The translations under genes were made by a program, and so were the position numbers. Positions 48,935 through 58,995 of a stretch of DNA of 62,360 bases are shown piece by piece. Each line of letters begins with the position of its first letter. The stretch's first letter is position 1. Source of the stretch: Bacillota bacterium (lineage in GTDB: Bacteria > Bacillota > Sulfobacillia > Thermaerobacterales > RSA17). The notes under the pieces are model-generated. The model was not told the origin of the DNA, did not search any database, and saw nothing but the letters and a program-made list of their open reading frames with translations. The DNA lies in NCBI GenBank assembly GCA_017577485.1, contig PKRI01000007.1, forward strand, positions 1-62,360. Direction: 5' to 3'.

Positions 48935-50076
48935 CGGTCCCGCCCTCCCGCCGCCTCCAGCAGCAGCCGGGCCACCCGCCGCCCGGCGTCGGGGCGGCCC
49001 AGGGACCGGGCGGCCCGGGCCATGGCTTCCAACCGTGCCCCGTCGGCCAGCAGTTCCGATACCAGCCGCCCGAGCCGGTCGCCCGAAAGCTCGGCGTCGG
49101 GCAGCAGCACCGCCGCGCCGGCCCGCTGCAGCACCTCGGCGTTCCGGCGCTGGTGGTCGTGGGTCACGTTGGGCGACGGGACCAGGATGGCGGGCACCCC
49201 CCGCACCGTCAACTCCGCGATGGTCAGGGCGCCGGCCCGGGTCACGGCCAGGGTGGCGGCCGCCAGCGCCAGGTCCATGCGGTCGATGTAGGGCACCACC
49301 GTCACGCCGCGCTCCGCCAGGGCCCGGGCGTCGAGGCCGGCCGCCGACAGGCCGCGGACCACCTCGGCGTGGTAGCCGTGGCCCGTGCTTAAGAGTACCT
49401 GGGCCGGCACCGGCCCGGCGGCAATCCACTCCACGGCGGCCCGGTTGATGCTTCGGGCCCCGCGGCTGCCGCTGGTGATGAGCACCACGGGCCGGTCGGG
49501 GTCCAGGCCCAGTTCCCTGCGGGCGGCGGCGGTGCCGGCCTCCAGCAGTTCGGGCCGCGTGGGATTACCGGTCACCACCACCCGCCCGGCGCGGGGGAAC
49601 GCTGCCCGGGCTTCTTCGAACGGTACGGCCACCGCAGCGGCGTAACGGCTCAGCCAGCGGTTGGCCACGCCGGGCAGGGCGTTCTGCTCGTGGAGCACCA
49701 CCGGCACCCGGCAGCGGGCCGCGGCCAGCACCACCGGCACCATGACGTACCCCCCGGTGCCCAGCACCACGTGGGGCCGGAAGGCGCGCACCAGGGCCAG
49801 CGCCGTCCGGTAGCCTCGGGCCAGTTCCAGCAAGGCCCGTGCGGCGTCCAGGGGCCGCTTGCCGATGAAGCCCCGGGCCCGGATGCTGCGGAAGGTCAGG
49901 CCCGACGCAGGCACGATCCGAGCCTCCAGGCCCTCGCGGGTGCCGGCGTAGAGGAACTCCACCGCCGGCACCAGGCGCCGCAACTCCGAGGCTACCGCCA
50001 GGGCCGGGTAAACGTGCCCCCCCGTCCCCCCTCCGGTCAGCAGGACCCGCAGCGGTTGGGCGTCCACGGCGGTCAA
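48931..50076 (-). CDS. murG: Lipid II-forming N-acetylglucosaminyltransferase
   Basis: A 381-residue GT-B transferase: LLTGGGTGGHVYPALAVASEL, VVLGTGGYVMVPVV, LHEQNALPGVANRWL, ITSGSRGARSINRA, and VTRAGALTIAELTVRGVPAILVP. It adds GlcNAc to lipid I at the inner membrane face. The start is taken as TTG overlapping the ftsW stop (TTGA); GTG at 50067 is an alternative. Codons further upstream lie inside ftsW. Confidence 0.95.
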   Translation of the reverse strand: MTAVDAQPLRVLLTGGGTGGHVYPALAVASELRRLVPAVEFLYAGTREGLEARIVPASGLTFRSIRARGFIGKRPLDAARALLELARGYRTALALVRAFRPHVVLGTGGYVMVPVVLAAARCRVPVVLHEQNALPGVANRWLSRYAAAVAVPFEEARAAFPRAGRVVVTGNPTRPELLEAGTAAARRELGLDPDRPVVLITSGSRGARSINRAAVEWIAAGPVPAQVLLSTGHGYHAEVVRGLSAAGLDARALAERGVTVVPYIDRMDLALAAATLAVTRAGALTIAELTVRGVPAILVPSPNVTHDHQRRNAEVLQRAGAAVLLPDAELSGDRLGRLVSELLADGARLEAMARAARSLGRPDAGRRVARLLLEAAGGRDR

Positions 50077-51170
50077 CCCTGGGCGTGTTTCGAGATGTTG
50101 AGCAAAATTCCCACCGCCCCCAGCGAGACCACCAGCGACGACCCCCCGTAACTGACGAAGGGCAGGGAAATGCCGGTGACCGGCAGGCTGGCCGTCACCA
50201 CGCCCATGTTGATCACCGCCTGCAGGACGATCATGGTGGTGAGCCCGGCGGCCAGCAGGCTGGCGAAGGCGTCGGGAGCCACCGCCGCGATGCGGTACCC
50301 CCGCCACGCCAGGACGGCGAACAGAAGCACCACGGTCACCGTCCCGAGAAAACCCAGCTCCTCGCCCAGCACCGCGTAAATGAAGTCGGTGTGCTGGGCC
50401 GGCAGGTAGAAAAACTTCTGCCGGCCTTCGAAAAACCCCACGCCGAACAGCCCGCCCGAGCCCAGCGCGTACAGCGATTGGATGATCTGGTAGCCGGCGT
50501 CCTGGGGGTCGGCCTCGGGGTTGAGGAAGGCCAGGATGCGCCGCATCCGGTATTCCTCGCTGAAGATCAGGTAGGCCACCACCGGCACCGCCGCCAGCCC
50601 CAGCCCGGCCAGGTAGGCCAGCGGGGCCCCGGCCACGAACAGCAGCACCATGGCCGTGGCGCCGATGGCCACCACGGTGCCCAGGTCGGGCTGCAGCATA
50701 ATCAGGAAGGCCGTGACCCCCACCACGGCCAGGAACGGCAGCAGCACCGGACCGACGCGGTTCATCCGGCCCTGGAGCCGGGCGAAGTGGTGGGCCAGGA
50801 ACGCCACCAGCGTCACCTTGGCCACCTCCGACGGCTGGAACGACAGGGGGCCGATGCCCAGCCAGCGGCGGGCGCCGCCTTCCAGCTGGCCCACCCCGGG
50901 CAGGACCACCAGCACCAGCGCCGCCAGCGTGGCGTACATCAGCGGCCGCGCCAGGGCCCGCCAGTGCCAGTACTGCACCTGGCTGGCCAGCCCCATGACC
51001 GCCAGCCCCACCACCGCCCACAGGGCCTGGCGCTTAAGGTAATAGTAGGGGTCGCCCAGGGACTGCTGCGCCCGGACGAAACTGGCGCTGAACACCATCA
51101 GCAGGCCGATGGCCAGCAGGATCATGACCACGGCCACCAGGTTCAGGTCCATGCTGCGACGCCTGTACAC
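50073..51170 (-). CDS. ftsW: Peptidoglycan glycosyltransferase FtsW/SpoVE
   Basis: A 365-residue SEDS polymerase with about ten membrane segments: SLGDPYYYLKRQALWAVVG, GARRWLGIGPLSFQPSEVAK, MLQPDLGTVVAIGATAMVL, GAGYQ-like region DAGYQIIQSLYALGSGG, AQHTDFIYAVLGEELGFLG and SLPFVSYGGSSLV. It polymerises lipid II at the septum or for the spore cortex. Directly after mraY with a four-base gap; murD is missing between them. Confidence 0.95.
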   Translation of the reverse strand: MYRRRSMDLNLVAVVMILLAIGLLMVFSASFVRAQQSLGDPYYYLKRQALWAVVGLAVMGLASQVQYWHWRALARPLMYATLAALVLVVLPGVGQLEGGARRWLGIGPLSFQPSEVAKVTLVAFLAHHFARLQGRMNRVGPVLLPFLAVVGVTAFLIMLQPDLGTVVAIGATAMVLLFVAGAPLAYLAGLGLAAVPVVAYLIFSEEYRMRRILAFLNPEADPQDAGYQIIQSLYALGSGGLFGVGFFEGRQKFFYLPAQHTDFIYAVLGEELGFLGTVTVVLLFAVLAWRGYRIAAVAPDAFASLLAAGLTTMIVLQAVINMGVVTASLPVTGISLPFVSYGGSSLVVSLGAVGILLNISKHAQG

Positions 51171-51174
51171 GCCC

Positions 51175-52146
51175 TCACCCGCCCGGTTCCCGCAGGCTGA
51201 TGAAGCCCAGCGCCGCGAAGAGCACGCTCAGGGCCCAGAACGCCGACACCACCCGCTGCTCCGACCAGCCCGACAGTTCAAAGTGGTGATGCAGGGGGCT
51301 CATCTTGAGCAGCCGCCGGCCGCCGGTCAGGCGGAAGTACCCAACCTGTACGATGACCGACAGCGCTTCGATGACGAACAGCCCGCCCACCACCGGCAGC
51401 AGCAGTTCCGTCTTGGTCAGCACCGCCAGCACACCCAGGGCGGCCCCCAGGGCCAGGGAACCCGTGTCCCCCATGATCACCTGAGCCGGATGGGCGTTGA
51501 AGAACAGGAACCCCGCCGTGGCCGCCGCCAGGGAAGCGCTGATGACGGCCAGTTCGGCATGGCCTCCCTGAAGGGCGACCAGCAGGTAAAAGGCCAGGGC
51601 AATGACGGCGCTGCCGGCCGCCAGCCCGTCCAGGCCGTCGGTGAGGTTGACGGCGTTGGCGCTGGCCACCAGCACCAGGATCACCAGCAGCGGGTACCAC
51701 GGCCCCAGGTCGATCACGTAGCCGAACCAGGGCACTTCCACCCAGGTGCCCAGGCCCTGCCGGGCGGCCACGGCATACAGCAATAGGCCCGCCACCACCT
51801 GGCCCGCCAGTTTGGTGCGGGCCCTGAGGCCCAGGGAGCGGCGCCTGGCCACCTTGGCGAAATCGTCGGCGAAGCCGATGGCCGCATAGGCCAGGATCAC
51901 TCCCAGAGACACCCACAGGGTCGGCGTCCGGGGCCCGAACCAGACCGACGCCAGAACGCAGGCTCCCACGAACATCAGGCCGCCCATGGTGGGGGTGCCC
52001 GCCTTGGCCAGGTGCCGTGCCGGCCCCTGCTGGCGGATCACCTGTCCCACGCGAAGGCGCCGCAGCGCCGGGATCACCACGGGCCCCGACGCCAGCACCA
52101 GCGCGAAGGCGGCCAGGGCCGCATACACCACCGCCGTCACGCTCAC
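51175..52146 (-). CDS. mraY: Phospho-N-acetylmuramoyl-pentapeptide-transferase
   Basis: A 323-residue membrane enzyme that makes lipid I: AGTPTMGGLMF, GFADDFAKVARRRSLGLRARTKL with the catalytic DD pair, NAVNLTDGLDGLAAG, MGDTGSLALGAALG, and LLKMSPLHHHFELSGW. GTG start overlapping the murF stop (GTGA). Confidence 0.97.
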   Translation of the reverse strand: MSVTAVVYAALAAFALVLASGPVVIPALRRLRVGQVIRQQGPARHLAKAGTPTMGGLMFVGACVLASVWFGPRTPTLWVSLGVILAYAAIGFADDFAKVARRRSLGLRARTKLAGQVVAGLLLYAVAARQGLGTWVEVPWFGYVIDLGPWYPLLVILVLVASANAVNLTDGLDGLAAGSAVIALAFYLLVALQGGHAELAVISASLAAATAGFLFFNAHPAQVIMGDTGSLALGAALGVLAVLTKTELLLPVVGGLFVIEALSVIVQVGYFRLTGGRRLLKMSPLHHHFELSGWSEQRVVSAFWALSVLFAALGFISLREPGG

Positions 52147-53549
52147 GACCCCGTCTCCACCGGTGCGTCGAAGCCCGCCAGCACGGCGTCGGCCACCCGG
52201 TCCATGGCCATGCCCCGGGAGCCCTTGATCAGCACCACGTCGCCCTCGCGCAGCAGGTCCTTCAGGGCCGCCGTCAGTTCCTCACGCCCGGCGAAGTGGC
52301 GCGCCGCTTCCGGCGGCATGCCCCGGCGGCGGGCCTCCGCCACCGCCTCGGCCATCCCGTTGCCCACCGCCAGGAACACGTCGGCAACCTCCGCCGCCCA
52401 GGCGCCGGCGTCCAGGTGGGCCCGCCGGGATGCCGGGCCCAGTTCCAGCATGTCGCCCAGCACCACCACCAGGCGGCCGGCCCTGGGCAGCCGGGCCGCC
52501 GCGTCCAGGGCCGCCCGCAGCGAGGCAGGGCTGGCGTTGTAGGAATCGTCGACCACCGTCACCCCCGCCGCCTCGTGGATCTCCAGGCGGCGGTCGCCCG
52601 CCCGGAAGGCGGCCAGCCCGTCCACCACATCCCCGGCGGGAAGGCCCAGCACCAGGGCCACGGCGGCGGCGGCCAGGGCGTTGTGGACCAGGTGGCCGCC
52701 GGCGGCCGGGATCGATACCTGCGCCCGGCCCCGGGGCCATGCCAGCGTAAAGGTTATGCGGAAGGGATCGTGGAAAGCCGGGTCCTCGGCCCTGACCGCG
52801 GCACCGGAAGCCAGGCCGTAAGTGACCACCCGGGCGCGGGTCTTTCCCGCCATGGCCATGACCAGGGGGTCGTCGGCGTTGAGGATGGCGGCACCCGAGG
52901 CGGGCAGGGCCTCCACCAGTTCCGCCTTGGCCGCCGCCACGCCCTCCAGGCTGCCCAGGTTCTCCAGGTGCACCTCGCGGACGTTGGTCACGACGCCCAC
53001 GGCCGGCCGGACCACGGCGCACAGGTGGCGGATGTCGCCGGCCGCCCTGGCCGCCAGTTCGAAGACGGCGGCGCCGTGGGCCGGCTCCCAGGACAGGACC
53101 GTCAGGGGCACGCCGATCTCGTTGTTGAAGTTGCCGTGGCTCTTCAGCACCCGCCAGCGCCGGCCCACCACCGCGGCGATCATCTCCTTGGTGGTCGTCT
53201 TGCCCACGCTGCCGGTCACGCCGATGACCGGCACGTCGAACCGCTGCCGGTGGGCCTCGGCCCAGCGGGTCAGCGCGGCCAGCGTGTCGTCCACCACGAT
53301 CACCGGCACGGGCCGCGGCAGGGGCTCCGGCAGGGGCCACCGGGACACGATCAGGGCCGCGGCGCCCCGCGCCGCCGCCTCGGCAGCGAAGCGGTGGCCG
53401 TCCACCCGGCTGCCCCGCAGCGCCACGAAGGCCTCGCCCGGCCTCAGGGTCCGCGAGTCGATGGAAACACCGGTGACCGGCGCCTCCGGCGCCCCCGCCG
53501 CCAGGCGGCCGCCGCAGGCGGCGGCCACCTCACCCGCCCGGTACCGCAT
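52143..53549 (-). CDS. murF: UDP-MurNAc-tripeptide-D-alanyl-D-alanine ligase
   Basis: A 468-residue Mur ligase. The N-terminal domain (VTGVSIDSRTLRPGEAFVALRG) precedes the ATP P-loop VTGSVGKTTTKEMI, NFNNEIGVPLTVL, NVREVHLENLGSLEGVAAAKAEL, HNALAAAAVALVLG and DDSYNASPASLRAAL. The segment usually read EMG is ELA here. ATG start overlapping the murE stop (TGATG). Confidence 0.96.
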   Translation of the reverse strand: MRYRAGEVAAACGGRLAAGAPEAPVTGVSIDSRTLRPGEAFVALRGSRVDGHRFAAEAAARGAAALIVSRWPLPEPLPRPVPVIVVDDTLAALTRWAEAHRQRFDVPVIGVTGSVGKTTTKEMIAAVVGRRWRVLKSHGNFNNEIGVPLTVLSWEPAHGAAVFELAARAAGDIRHLCAVVRPAVGVVTNVREVHLENLGSLEGVAAAKAELVEALPASGAAILNADDPLVMAMAGKTRARVVTYGLASGAAVRAEDPAFHDPFRITFTLAWPRGRAQVSIPAAGGHLVHNALAAAAVALVLGLPAGDVVDGLAAFRAGDRRLEIHEAAGVTVVDDSYNASPASLRAALDAAARLPRAGRLVVVLGDMLELGPASRRAHLDAGAWAAEVADVFLAVGNGMAEAVAEARRRGMPPEAARHFAGREELTAALKDLLREGDVVLIKGSRGMAMDRVADAVLAGFDAPVETGS

Positions 53550-55105
53550 CACAAACCGCTCCCGGCGCGCGCCCGCAGCGCTTCCGCCGCCACCAGGCGG
53601 TCGTCGAAGGGTACGGTGCGGTCGCGGAAGATCTGGTAGGTCTCGTGCCCCTTGCCGGCGATGACCACGGTATCGCCGGGCCCGGCCATGGCCACCGCCC
53701 GGCCGATGGCTTCCCGCCGGTCCACCACATGGAGACGGGGCCGCTCCCGGTAGGGGGACGCGGCGATGCCCGCCTCGATGTCGGCGATGATCTGCGCCGG
53801 CTCCTCGCTGCGGGGGTTGTCCGACGTGATGATGACGAAATCGGCCCACCGGGCGGCGATCTGCCCCATCAGCGGCCGCTTGCCCGGGTCCCGGTCCCCG
53901 CCGCAGCCGAAAACGGCGATGAGGCGGCCCGGGGTGAAGTCCCGGGCGGTGGCCAGCAGGTTCTCCAGGCTGTCGGGCGTGTGGGCGTAGTCGACGATGA
54001 CGGGGAAGGGCTGCCCCGCCTCCACCCGCTCGAACCGGCCCGGCACCGGGGCGGCCTGGGCCAACCGGTCCACCGCCGCGTCCACGGGGATTCCCTCCAC
54101 GTGAGCCGCCGCCAGCGCCGCCAGGGCGTTGTACACGTTGAACCGGCCCATCAGGGGCATCCGCACCTCCCAGGCCCCCCCGGCGGTGCAAAGCCGGAAG
54201 GACGTGCCCTGGGGGCTGACCCGGACGTCCTCGGCCCGGAAGTCGGCGGGGCGGTCCACCCCGTAGGTGACCACCGGCACCCGGCAGGCGCCGGCCATGA
54301 AGGCGCCCCAGGGGTCGTCGGCGTTGATGACCGCCGCCTTGGGGCCCGGCTTCATGGGCTCCCCGTCCAGGGGGCCGCGGCCCAGCATTTCGAACAGGCG
54401 CCGCTTGGCGGCGGCGTAGGCTTCCATGGTCCCGTGGTCGTCCAGGTGATCCTGGGTCAGGTTGGTGAACACGGCCGTGTCGAACTCGCACCCCGTCACC
54501 CGGTGCTGGACCAGGGCGATGGAAGTGACCTCCATGACCGCGGCGGTCATGCCGGCCTCCACCATCTCCGCCAGCATGGCCTGGATGTCGGGAGCCTGGG
54601 GCGTGGTGCGGTCGGCCGGGCGCGTCTCGCCCCCCACCACGTAGCCCACGGTGCCGATGAGGCCGGCGGGCCGGCCCGCGCTCTCCAGCAGGTCCCGGAT
54701 CAAATGGGTGACGGTGGTCTTGCCGTTGGTGCCGGTGACCCCCACCAGCCGCAGGCGCCCCGCGGGCAGGTCGTGGAACCACGCGGAAAGGCGGGCCAGG
54801 GCCCGCCGGCTGTCGTCCACCAGGATGACGGGAACGGCCCCGGGCAGGGGAGGCACGTCGCCCGCCGTCTCCCGCTCCACCACCACCGCCGCGGCGCCTT
54901 GGGCCACGGCGTCGGGGATGAAGCGGTGGCCGTCGCCGAAGCGTCGCCCGCCGCGCCAGGGCACGAACAGGTCCCCGGGCCGGACGCTGCGTGAGTCGTA
55001 GGCGATGCCGGTGATCTCGGGGTCACCCTGCCCGCGGACCTCCGCGTCGTGGAGGACCGCCAGCAGGCGGTGCAGGCGGACGGTGCGGCGATCTGGCCGG
55101 CTCAC
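53549..55105 (-). CDS. murE: UDP-MurNAc-dipeptide:meso-diaminopimelate ligase
   Basis: A 518-residue Mur ligase: ITGIAYDSRSVRPGDLFVPW, P-loop VTGTNGKTTVTHLI, TTPQAPDIQAMLAEMVEAG, NLTQDHLDDHGTMEAYAAAK and the specificity motif DNPR (ITSDNPRSEEP), which indicates meso-diaminopimelate rather than lysine. GTG start with GGGGGAGGA seven bases upstream. The AT-rich stretch at 55195-55207 upstream contains TATACT and may hold a promoter, but the -35 is poor. Confidence 0.96.
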   Translation of the reverse strand: MSRPDRRTVRLHRLLAVLHDAEVRGQGDPEITGIAYDSRSVRPGDLFVPWRGGRRFGDGHRFIPDAVAQGAAAVVVERETAGDVPPLPGAVPVILVDDSRRALARLSAWFHDLPAGRLRLVGVTGTNGKTTVTHLIRDLLESAGRPAGLIGTVGYVVGGETRPADRTTPQAPDIQAMLAEMVEAGMTAAVMEVTSIALVQHRVTGCEFDTAVFTNLTQDHLDDHGTMEAYAAAKRRLFEMLGRGPLDGEPMKPGPKAAVINADDPWGAFMAGACRVPVVTYGVDRPADFRAEDVRVSPQGTSFRLCTAGGAWEVRMPLMGRFNVYNALAALAAAHVEGIPVDAAVDRLAQAAPVPGRFERVEAGQPFPVIVDYAHTPDSLENLLATARDFTPGRLIAVFGCGGDRDPGKRPLMGQIAARWADFVIITSDNPRSEEPAQIIADIEAGIAASPYRERPRLHVVDRREAIGRAVAMAGPGDTVVIAGKGHETYQIFRDRTVPFDDRLVAAEALRARAGSGL

Positions 55106-55229
55106 GCGGCGTTCCTCCCCCAACCGGCAAGCGGTGCCGCGACGGCCCGGCAGCGGTGCCGTCGCGGCGGCCCGGGCCGTCCCCGGGCGCATGATACAGT
55201 ATAGTATGTGCCCCCGGCCGGGAACTGCA

Positions 55230-57425
55230 TCAGGGGCCCGTGGCGGACCCGTCCTCCGCTTCCGCCGGCGGCTCGTCCTCAGGTTCGAACTCCACCCGCA
55301 CGAAGGTCCCCGCCGGAACCCGCCGGCCCGGCTCCGGATCCTGGGCCACGGCGGTGCCGTCGCCGTGGGGATCCAGCCTCAGGCCCACCTCGGCCAGGCG
55401 TTCGGCGGCCCCGCGGCGGTCCAGGCCGGCCAGGTCGGGCACGGTGACCACCGCCTGGCGGTCCACCCCCTGAATCTCACCGCCGGCAGCCACCACCACG
55501 GTGGTGCCGGCCACAACCCGCACCCCGGCGCCGGGGAACTGGGCCGTCACCTGAGGCCCCTCCCCCTGGACCCGCGGCACGAAGCCGGCGTAGCGCAGGA
55601 TCTGCACCGCCTCGTCCACGCTCAGGTTGACCACGTTGGGCACCAGGGCCGGGTCGGGCGGGGGCGGCCCGTCGGCCACCTCATTCTGCTCGGTGGCCGG
55701 CACCTGCAGGTAGTGCAGCACGTCCCGCGCCACCCGGGCGAACACCGGGGCCGCCACCCAGCTGCCGTAGTAGATGCCCTTGGGCTCGTCGATAACCACG
55801 TAGATCACCAGGCGCGGGTCGTCGACGGGCACGATGCCGATGAACGAGGAAATGTACCGGCCCGGCACCAGCCGTCCCTCCACCACCTTCTGGGAGGTGC
55901 CGGTCTTGCCGCCCACCCGGTATCCCTCCACCTGGGCCCGGGTGCCGGTGCCGTTGGTGACCACCCGCTCCATCAGGGCGCGTACGGTGCGTGCCGTCTC
56001 CGCCGACACCACCTGCCGCACCGGTTGGGGATCAAAGGTCCGGATGACCTCCCCGTCGGCGTTCCGGACGGCCCGGGCGATGTGCGGCTTCATCAGCACG
56101 CCGTCGTTGGCGATGGCGGAGATGGCGGTGATCATCTGCAGCGGCGTGACCGTCAGCGTCTGGCCGAAGCCCATCACGGCGATGTCCACGGTGCGCGCCT
56201 GGCTCCGGGGCGGGAAGATGCCGGCGGCCTCGCCGGGCAGGTCCACGCCGGTGCGCCCCGTCAGACCGAAGGCGTCCAGGTACCGGTAGAAGGTCTCGGC
56301 GCCCAGGTCCACCGCCACCCGGGCGAAGATGGTGTTGGCCGACTGCTCGAAACCCTCGGCGAAGGTGGTGGCGCCCAGCCCCTGCCGGTTCCAGTTGTGG
56401 ATGGTGTGGCCGGGCACCCGGAAGTACCCGGGGTCGTAAAAGGCCGTGTCGGGCGACACCAGGCCCTCCTCGATGGCGGCCGCCGCCGTCAGGGGCTTGA
56501 AGGCCGACCCCGGCGGCAGGGTGTCGGACACCGCCCGGTTCCGGCGGATCTCGAGGGGGTACTGGGCGAAGCGGTTGGGATCAAAGGTGGGCCGCACCGC
56601 CATGGCCAGCAGTTCCCCGGTTCGGGGATCCATCACCAGCACGTAGCCGGCCTCGGCCTGGTGCGCCAGCATGGCCCGGTCCAGTTCCCGCTCGGCGATG
56701 TACTGGATGGTCTCGTCGATGGTCAGTTCCAGGGTGTGCCCGTCCTGGGGCTCCACGTAGTGCTGGACGGCGAAGGGGATCTCCCGGCCGCGGGCGTCGT
56801 ATTCCACCCTGATCCAGCCCTGGACGCCGGCCAGCACCTCATCGTAGACCAGTTCGATGCCCTCCAGGCCCTGGTTGTCGATGCCGGCGATGCCCAGCAC
56901 GTGGGCGGCCAGTTCCCCTTTCGGGTACAGGCGCCGGCTCTCCTGGGTGAAGTAGATCCCGGGCAGATCCAGGGCGCGGATCTGCTGGGCGGCTTCGTCG
57001 GGCACCTTGCGCTGGATCCAGGAAAAGGACGCGGCCTTGGTCAGCCGCTGGTAGACGTCCACATAGGACATGCCCAGGATTTCCGCCAGCTGCCGGGCGG
57101 TGGACTCCGGGTCGGTGACCTCGCCGGGTACGGCGTAAACCGAATCCGCGTGGACGCTGATGGCCAGTTCCCGGCCGCTGCGGTCGACGATGGCGCCGCG
57201 CCTGGGCTGGACCGCCACGTCCCACAGGCGGTTCTCCCGGGCTTCGGCCTGAAGCTGGTTGCCGCGCACCAGTTGGAGGTAGGCCAGCCGCCCCGTCAGG
57301 CCGCAGAAAGCCAGCACCATGCCCAGGAACAGCACCAGGATGCGCCGGCGCAGCCCGACACCGGGAATCACGGCCATCGCTCCCGTCGGCGGGCGGCGGC
57401 GGGCCGAGCCAGCCTTGGGGCTCAT
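55230..57425 (-). CDS. Penicillin-binding protein 2 (FtsI/SpoVD) with two PASTA domains
   Basis: A 731-residue class B transpeptidase. Short cytoplasmic tail, membrane helix (about 27-46), PBP dimerisation domain, and a transpeptidase domain with SAFK (307-310), SAN (362-364) and KTGTS (507-511). Two C-terminal PASTA repeats follow (about 593-648 and 658-715). That domain plan suits SpoVD/FtsI of spore-formers; only one such gene is present here, where B. subtilis has pbpB plus spoVD. ATG start overlapping the ftsL stop (TGATG). Confidence 0.95.
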   Translation of the reverse strand: MSPKAGSARRRPPTGAMAVIPGVGLRRRILVLFLGMVLAFCGLTGRLAYLQLVRGNQLQAEARENRLWDVAVQPRRGAIVDRSGRELAISVHADSVYAVPGEVTDPESTARQLAEILGMSYVDVYQRLTKAASFSWIQRKVPDEAAQQIRALDLPGIYFTQESRRLYPKGELAAHVLGIAGIDNQGLEGIELVYDEVLAGVQGWIRVEYDARGREIPFAVQHYVEPQDGHTLELTIDETIQYIAERELDRAMLAHQAEAGYVLVMDPRTGELLAMAVRPTFDPNRFAQYPLEIRRNRAVSDTLPPGSAFKPLTAAAAIEEGLVSPDTAFYDPGYFRVPGHTIHNWNRQGLGATTFAEGFEQSANTIFARVAVDLGAETFYRYLDAFGLTGRTGVDLPGEAAGIFPPRSQARTVDIAVMGFGQTLTVTPLQMITAISAIANDGVLMKPHIARAVRNADGEVIRTFDPQPVRQVVSAETARTVRALMERVVTNGTGTRAQVEGYRVGGKTGTSQKVVEGRLVPGRYISSFIGIVPVDDPRLVIYVVIDEPKGIYYGSWVAAPVFARVARDVLHYLQVPATEQNEVADGPPPPDPALVPNVVNLSVDEAVQILRYAGFVPRVQGEGPQVTAQFPGAGVRVVAGTTVVVAAGGEIQGVDRQAVVTVPDLAGLDRRGAAERLAEVGLRLDPHGDGTAVAQDPEPGRRVPAGTFVRVEFEPEDEPPAEAEDGSATGP

Positions 57426-58027
57426 CAGCGCAGCGTTTCCGCCTCCGCCCGGCGGCCGCCCAGCCACCCCAGCAGCAGGTCGGCGGCGGCTTCGGCCAGC
57501 GTTCGGGAGTCCTGGGCCCCGTCGCCCGCCTCCCCTGGCCTCCCGGCGTGCTGCGGCGCGCCCGCCTCCGGTCCCGCGGCCGGCAGCTGGATGACCACGG
57601 TGCCGGCCTCCACCGCCTCCACGGGCTCAGCATCGCCGGCCACCAGCGGCGCCACCGAAGCCACGCGCACCTCGGCCGCGCCGGTCATCCCCATGGCCAG
57701 GGCGCCGCCCTCCACCCGATCGGGAGCCGCCAGCAGCGCCAGCCGGGCCTCCAGCCGTTCCAGTTCTGCCCGGGCCGCGGCCAACTGCCGCTTGGTCGCG
57801 TCGATCTGGTAGCCTACGGCGGTGATGGCCGCCTGGCGGACGCCCAGCGCCAGCAGGGCCGCCGCGATCACCGCGGCGGTGGCCGCCAGGCGCACGAGTC
57901 CCCGGATGCTGGGGGACCGCTGCGCCCGCGGCGCCGGGTGGGGAGGCCGCTGCGTCCGGCGCCGGGCCTGCCGGCGGGCGTCGGGCAACGCTGCGCGAAC
58001 CGCTGCCGCTGCGGAGTTCCTGGCCAT
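57425..58027 (-). CDS. ftsL: Cell division protein FtsL
   Basis: A 200-residue bitopic protein: a long basic tail (DARRQARRRTQRPPHP), one membrane helix (LVRLAATAAVIAAALLALGV), then a leucine-zipper-like coiled coil (QIDATKRQLAAARAELERLEARL). The C-terminal ~100 residues are Ala/Gly/Pro-rich and make it longer than usual. The call rests on topology and position between rsmH and ftsI; FtsL sequences diverge widely. Confidence 0.85.
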   Translation of the reverse strand: MARNSAAAAVRAALPDARRQARRRTQRPPHPAPRAQRSPSIRGLVRLAATAAVIAAALLALGVRQAAITAVGYQIDATKRQLAAARAELERLEARLALLAAPDRVEGGALAMGMTGAAEVRVASVAPLVAGDAEPVEAVEAGTVVIQLPAAGPEAGAPQHAGRPGEAGDGAQDSRTLAEAAADLLLGWLGGRRAEAETLR

Positions 58028-58029
58028 CT

Positions 58030-58995
58030 CTATTCGCTCCCGGTGGCGGCTATACGCCGCGCCGCCCGCAGCTTGGCGCTGCGCGCCCGCGGGTTCCGCC
58101 GCACTTCGTCTTCGCCGGGCGTCACCGGCCGGCGAGTCATGACCTCCAGCAGGGCCGCTCCCCCGCACCGGCAGGGCTCGCCGGGCGGGCAGGAACAGCC
58201 CTGCGACAAACGCTTGAAGGCCCGCTTGACGATGCGGTCCTCCAGCGAGTGAAACGTGATGATCACCAGGCGCCCATCCACCGCCAGCCTCCGGGCCGCC
58301 GGTTCGATGGCCCGCTCCAGGGCGCCCAACTCGTCGTTGACGGCGATGCGCAGCGCCTGGAACGTGCGCCGCGCCGGGTGACCGCCGCGCCGCCGGGCCG
58401 CGGCGGGGATGGCCGCCCGCACCACCTCCGCCAGGCGTCCGGTGGTGGTGATGGGCTCGCGCTGCCGGGCCTCGACGATAAACCGGGCGATGCGCGCCGC
58501 CCACGGCTCCTCGCCGAACTCGCGCAGGATCCGCGTCAGCTCCCGGGCGTCCAGCCTGTTCACCAGGTCGGCGGCGGTGGGGCCCCGGGTGGGGTCCATG
58601 CGCATGTCCAGCGGCGCGTCGTGCTGGTACGAGAAGCCCCGCTCCGGCCGGTCAAGCTGCATGGACGACACGCCCAGGTCCATCAGCACGCCGTCAACCA
58701 GGCCAACGCCCAGGTCGTCCAGCACCGCGTCCAGCCGGTCGAAGCAGGCGTGGACCAGGTGCACCGCGCCCCCCCAGCGGCCCAGAACCCGGCGGGCGGC
58801 CTGCAGGGCCTCGGGGTCCCGGTCGATGCCGATGAGCCGGCAGTTGCCGCCTGCCGCTTCCAGAAGGGCGTCGCTGTGGCCGCCGGCCCCCACCGTGGCG
58901 TCCACATACGTGCCGCCCGGGCGGGGGCTCAGGAAGTGCAGGACTTCCGCCCGCATCACCGGCTCGTGCAGCGTCGCCACCGGCGCCAGCTCCAT
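58030..58995 (-). CDS. rsmH: 16S rRNA (cytosine1402-N4)-methyltransferase
   Basis: A 321-residue SAM enzyme (MraW): HEPVMRAEVLHFL, YVDATVGAGGHSDALLEA, GIDRDPEAL, GVLMDLGVSSMQLDRPERGFSY, FQALRIAVNDELGALE and FHSLEDRIVKRAFK. A CxCxxxxxCxC segment near residue 270 (GCSCPPGEPCRCG) is an unusual Cys cluster. Coupled to mraZ (TGATG). Confidence 0.96.
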   Translation of the reverse strand: MELAPVATLHEPVMRAEVLHFLSPRPGGTYVDATVGAGGHSDALLEAAGGNCRLIGIDRDPEALQAARRVLGRWGGAVHLVHACFDRLDAVLDDLGVGLVDGVLMDLGVSSMQLDRPERGFSYQHDAPLDMRMDPTRGPTAADLVNRLDARELTRILREFGEEPWAARIARFIVEARQREPITTTGRLAEVVRAAIPAAARRRGGHPARRTFQALRIAVNDELGALERAIEPAARRLAVDGRLVIITFHSLEDRIVKRAFKRLSQGCSCPPGEPCRCGGAALLEVMTRRPVTPGEDEVRRNPRARSAKLRAARRIAATGSE